This document shows positions 5,745-6,133 of a stretch of DNA of 6,133 nucleotides, in pieces. Location: contig JABAAI010000055.1 in assembly GCA_014238825.1 (NCBI GenBank), forward strand, positions 1 through 6,133, read 5' to 3'. How positions within the stretch are numbered: the stretch's first letter is position 1; each line of letters opens with the position of its first letter. Source of the DNA: Leptospirales bacterium. GTDB lineage: Bacteria; Spirochaetota; Leptospiria; Leptospirales; Leptonemataceae. A model generated the notes under the pieces. It was not told where the DNA came from. It saw only the letters and a list, made by a program, of their open reading frames with translations, and did no database searches. Position numbers and translations under genes: made by a program.

Positions 5745-5754
5745 AAACGAGAGT
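5745..5754 (+). repeat. AAACGAGAGT motif, third copy
   Basis: The 10-mer AAACGAGAGT recurs at 36-45, 379-388 and here, each time on the plus strand and in intergenic DNA. At this copy the 33-base block that follows the other two is absent; instead the sequence leads toward the promoter-leader block. Confidence 0.6.
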
Positions 5755-5788
5755 AGTCTCTTTTTGCTTATAAGTTTTTAAGAAGAAT

Positions 5789-5914
5789 AAAAAATTTACT
5801 TGCTATAAAAACCTATTATATGCAATGGTTTACACTGTATAAATTGTATTTAGCAATAATTATTGTGTAATAGGCAATTTAGCCAAATTAAAAAAAACGG
5901 AGAAAAAACATGAC
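5789..5914 (+). promoter_or_regulatory. Promoter-leader block, lipoprotein copy
   Basis: This is the second copy of the block at 488-610. The extended -10 TGCTATAAA is at 5801-5809, the palindrome CAATAATTATTG at 5854-5865, and GGAG at 5899-5902 lies seven bases before the ATG. A 3-base length difference falls in the A-run before the ribosome binding site. Spacers between the conserved stretches have diverged (19 of 28 identical between the first two), while the three blocks are almost unchanged, which suggests functional constraint rather than only recent duplication. Confidence 0.65.
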
Positions 5915-6133
5915 AACAAAAATGACAAAGAATATAACAGAAAACATAAACAAAACAGGAATAATTACAAAAAAGATTACCAGTCTTTTTATCCCAATTT
6001 GCTTGCTCTTAATCAGCTTTAGCCTAGTAAACTGCCCCGATCCCGGTAATGGTAATGATCCCGGTAATGGTAACGGTAATGGCGGAGGACAACCGGCGTT
6101 ATCTACACAAATAATAGTAGAATATCGTGATGG
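5910..6133 (+). CDS. Putative surface lipoprotein, N-terminal part
   Basis: Only the first 74 codons lie in the window; the frame is open to the right edge. The protein starts with a long polar, Lys/Asn/Thr-rich n-region (1-24), then a hydrophobic segment (about 25-40) and SLVNC with Cys42 as the probable lipidation site. The lipobox (L39-V40-N41-C42) is atypical for enterobacteria but of the relaxed kind known in spirochaetes. After Cys42 comes a Pro/Gly/Asn/Asp-rich tether (43-60) encoded partly by an 18-bp tandem repeat. The start at 5910 is chosen for the GGAG at seven bases; Met5 is an alternative. No functional domain is visible, so the role is unknown; an envelope-anchored protein is the likely localisation. 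Confidence 0.7.
   Translation, partial: MTTKMTKNITENINKTGIITKKITSLFIPICLLLISFSLVNCPDPGNGNDPGNGNGNGGGQPALSTQIIVEYRD
6039..6074 (+). repeat. 18-bp tandem repeat in the lipoprotein tether
   Basis: GATCCCGGTAATGGTAAT (6039-6056) is followed directly by the same unit with one final T-to-C change (6057-6074); a third partial GGTAATGG follows. Each unit encodes Asp-Pro-Gly-Asn-Gly-Asn. Unit gain or loss would keep the frame and only change tether length. Confidence 0.8.

Larger units (their letters stand above)
5548..5909. other. Divergent intergenic region between lysC and the lipoprotein gene
   Basis: This 362-base region separates two divergent genes. The lysC side (5548-5634) holds the near-palindrome GAGATA-T-TATCTC (5602-5614) and two weak minus-strand GATAAT -10 candidates (5588-5583 and 5612-5607) without good -35 elements. 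The rest repeats the upstream region of argD: 54-bp block (5635-5688), a structured insert ending in a T-run (5689-5739), AAACGAGAGT (5745-5754) and the promoter-leader block (5789-5914). No small gene is supported. Confidence 0.7.

Overview
The window is AT-rich and carries four complete genes plus the start of a fifth. The layout is: a 605-base repeat-rich intergenic region; two overlapping plus-strand genes for PLP-dependent amino-acid enzymes (an ArgD-type aminotransferase, then a cystathionine gamma-synthase-like protein); a convergent minus-strand pair, lysC (aspartate kinase) and murI (glutamate racemase), overlapping by 4 bases; a 362-base divergent intergenic region; and the first 74 codons of a plus-strand lipoprotein gene that runs off the window. 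Spacing is tight: 8 bases of overlap between the first two genes, 22 bases between the converging stops.

Organism: a spirochaete is a reasonable but tentative guess. It rests on the relaxed lipobox of the last gene (LVNC rather than L-A-G-C), the low GC content, and a Gly/Asn/Pro tether after the lipid cysteine. A Shine-Dalgarno GGAG seven bases before the two promoter-driven starts argues for ordinary bacterial initiation. No 16S or other phylogenetic marker is present.

Metabolism: LysC opens the aspartate family (diaminopimelate/lysine, threonine, methionine). The cystathionine gamma-synthase-like enzyme would act on an activated homoserine further down that family. The ArgD-type enzyme works on acetylornithine and possibly succinyl-diaminopimelate. 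MurI supplies D-glutamate for peptidoglycan. The set therefore joins aspartate-family amino acids to cell-wall precursors; that link is inferred from gene content and position.

The most unusual part is non-coding. The same ordered set of intergenic blocks appears twice, in the same orientation, about 5.3-5.5 kb apart, once before argD and once before the lipoprotein gene: a 54-bp block (51/54 identical), a structured insert that differs between the sites but in both ends in a T-run, the motif AAACGAGAGT, and a promoter-leader block ending in an identical ribosome binding site and start. A further partial copy of the first and third blocks lies at bases 15-99. The argD copy carries a GC-rich insert (about 68% G+C over 120 bases) with strong hairpins. 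This looks like a dispersed modular promoter/leader cassette shared by functionally unrelated genes. A second point of interest is an internal, in-frame start in lysC with a better ribosome binding site than the main start, placed where other bacteria start a separate regulatory subunit.
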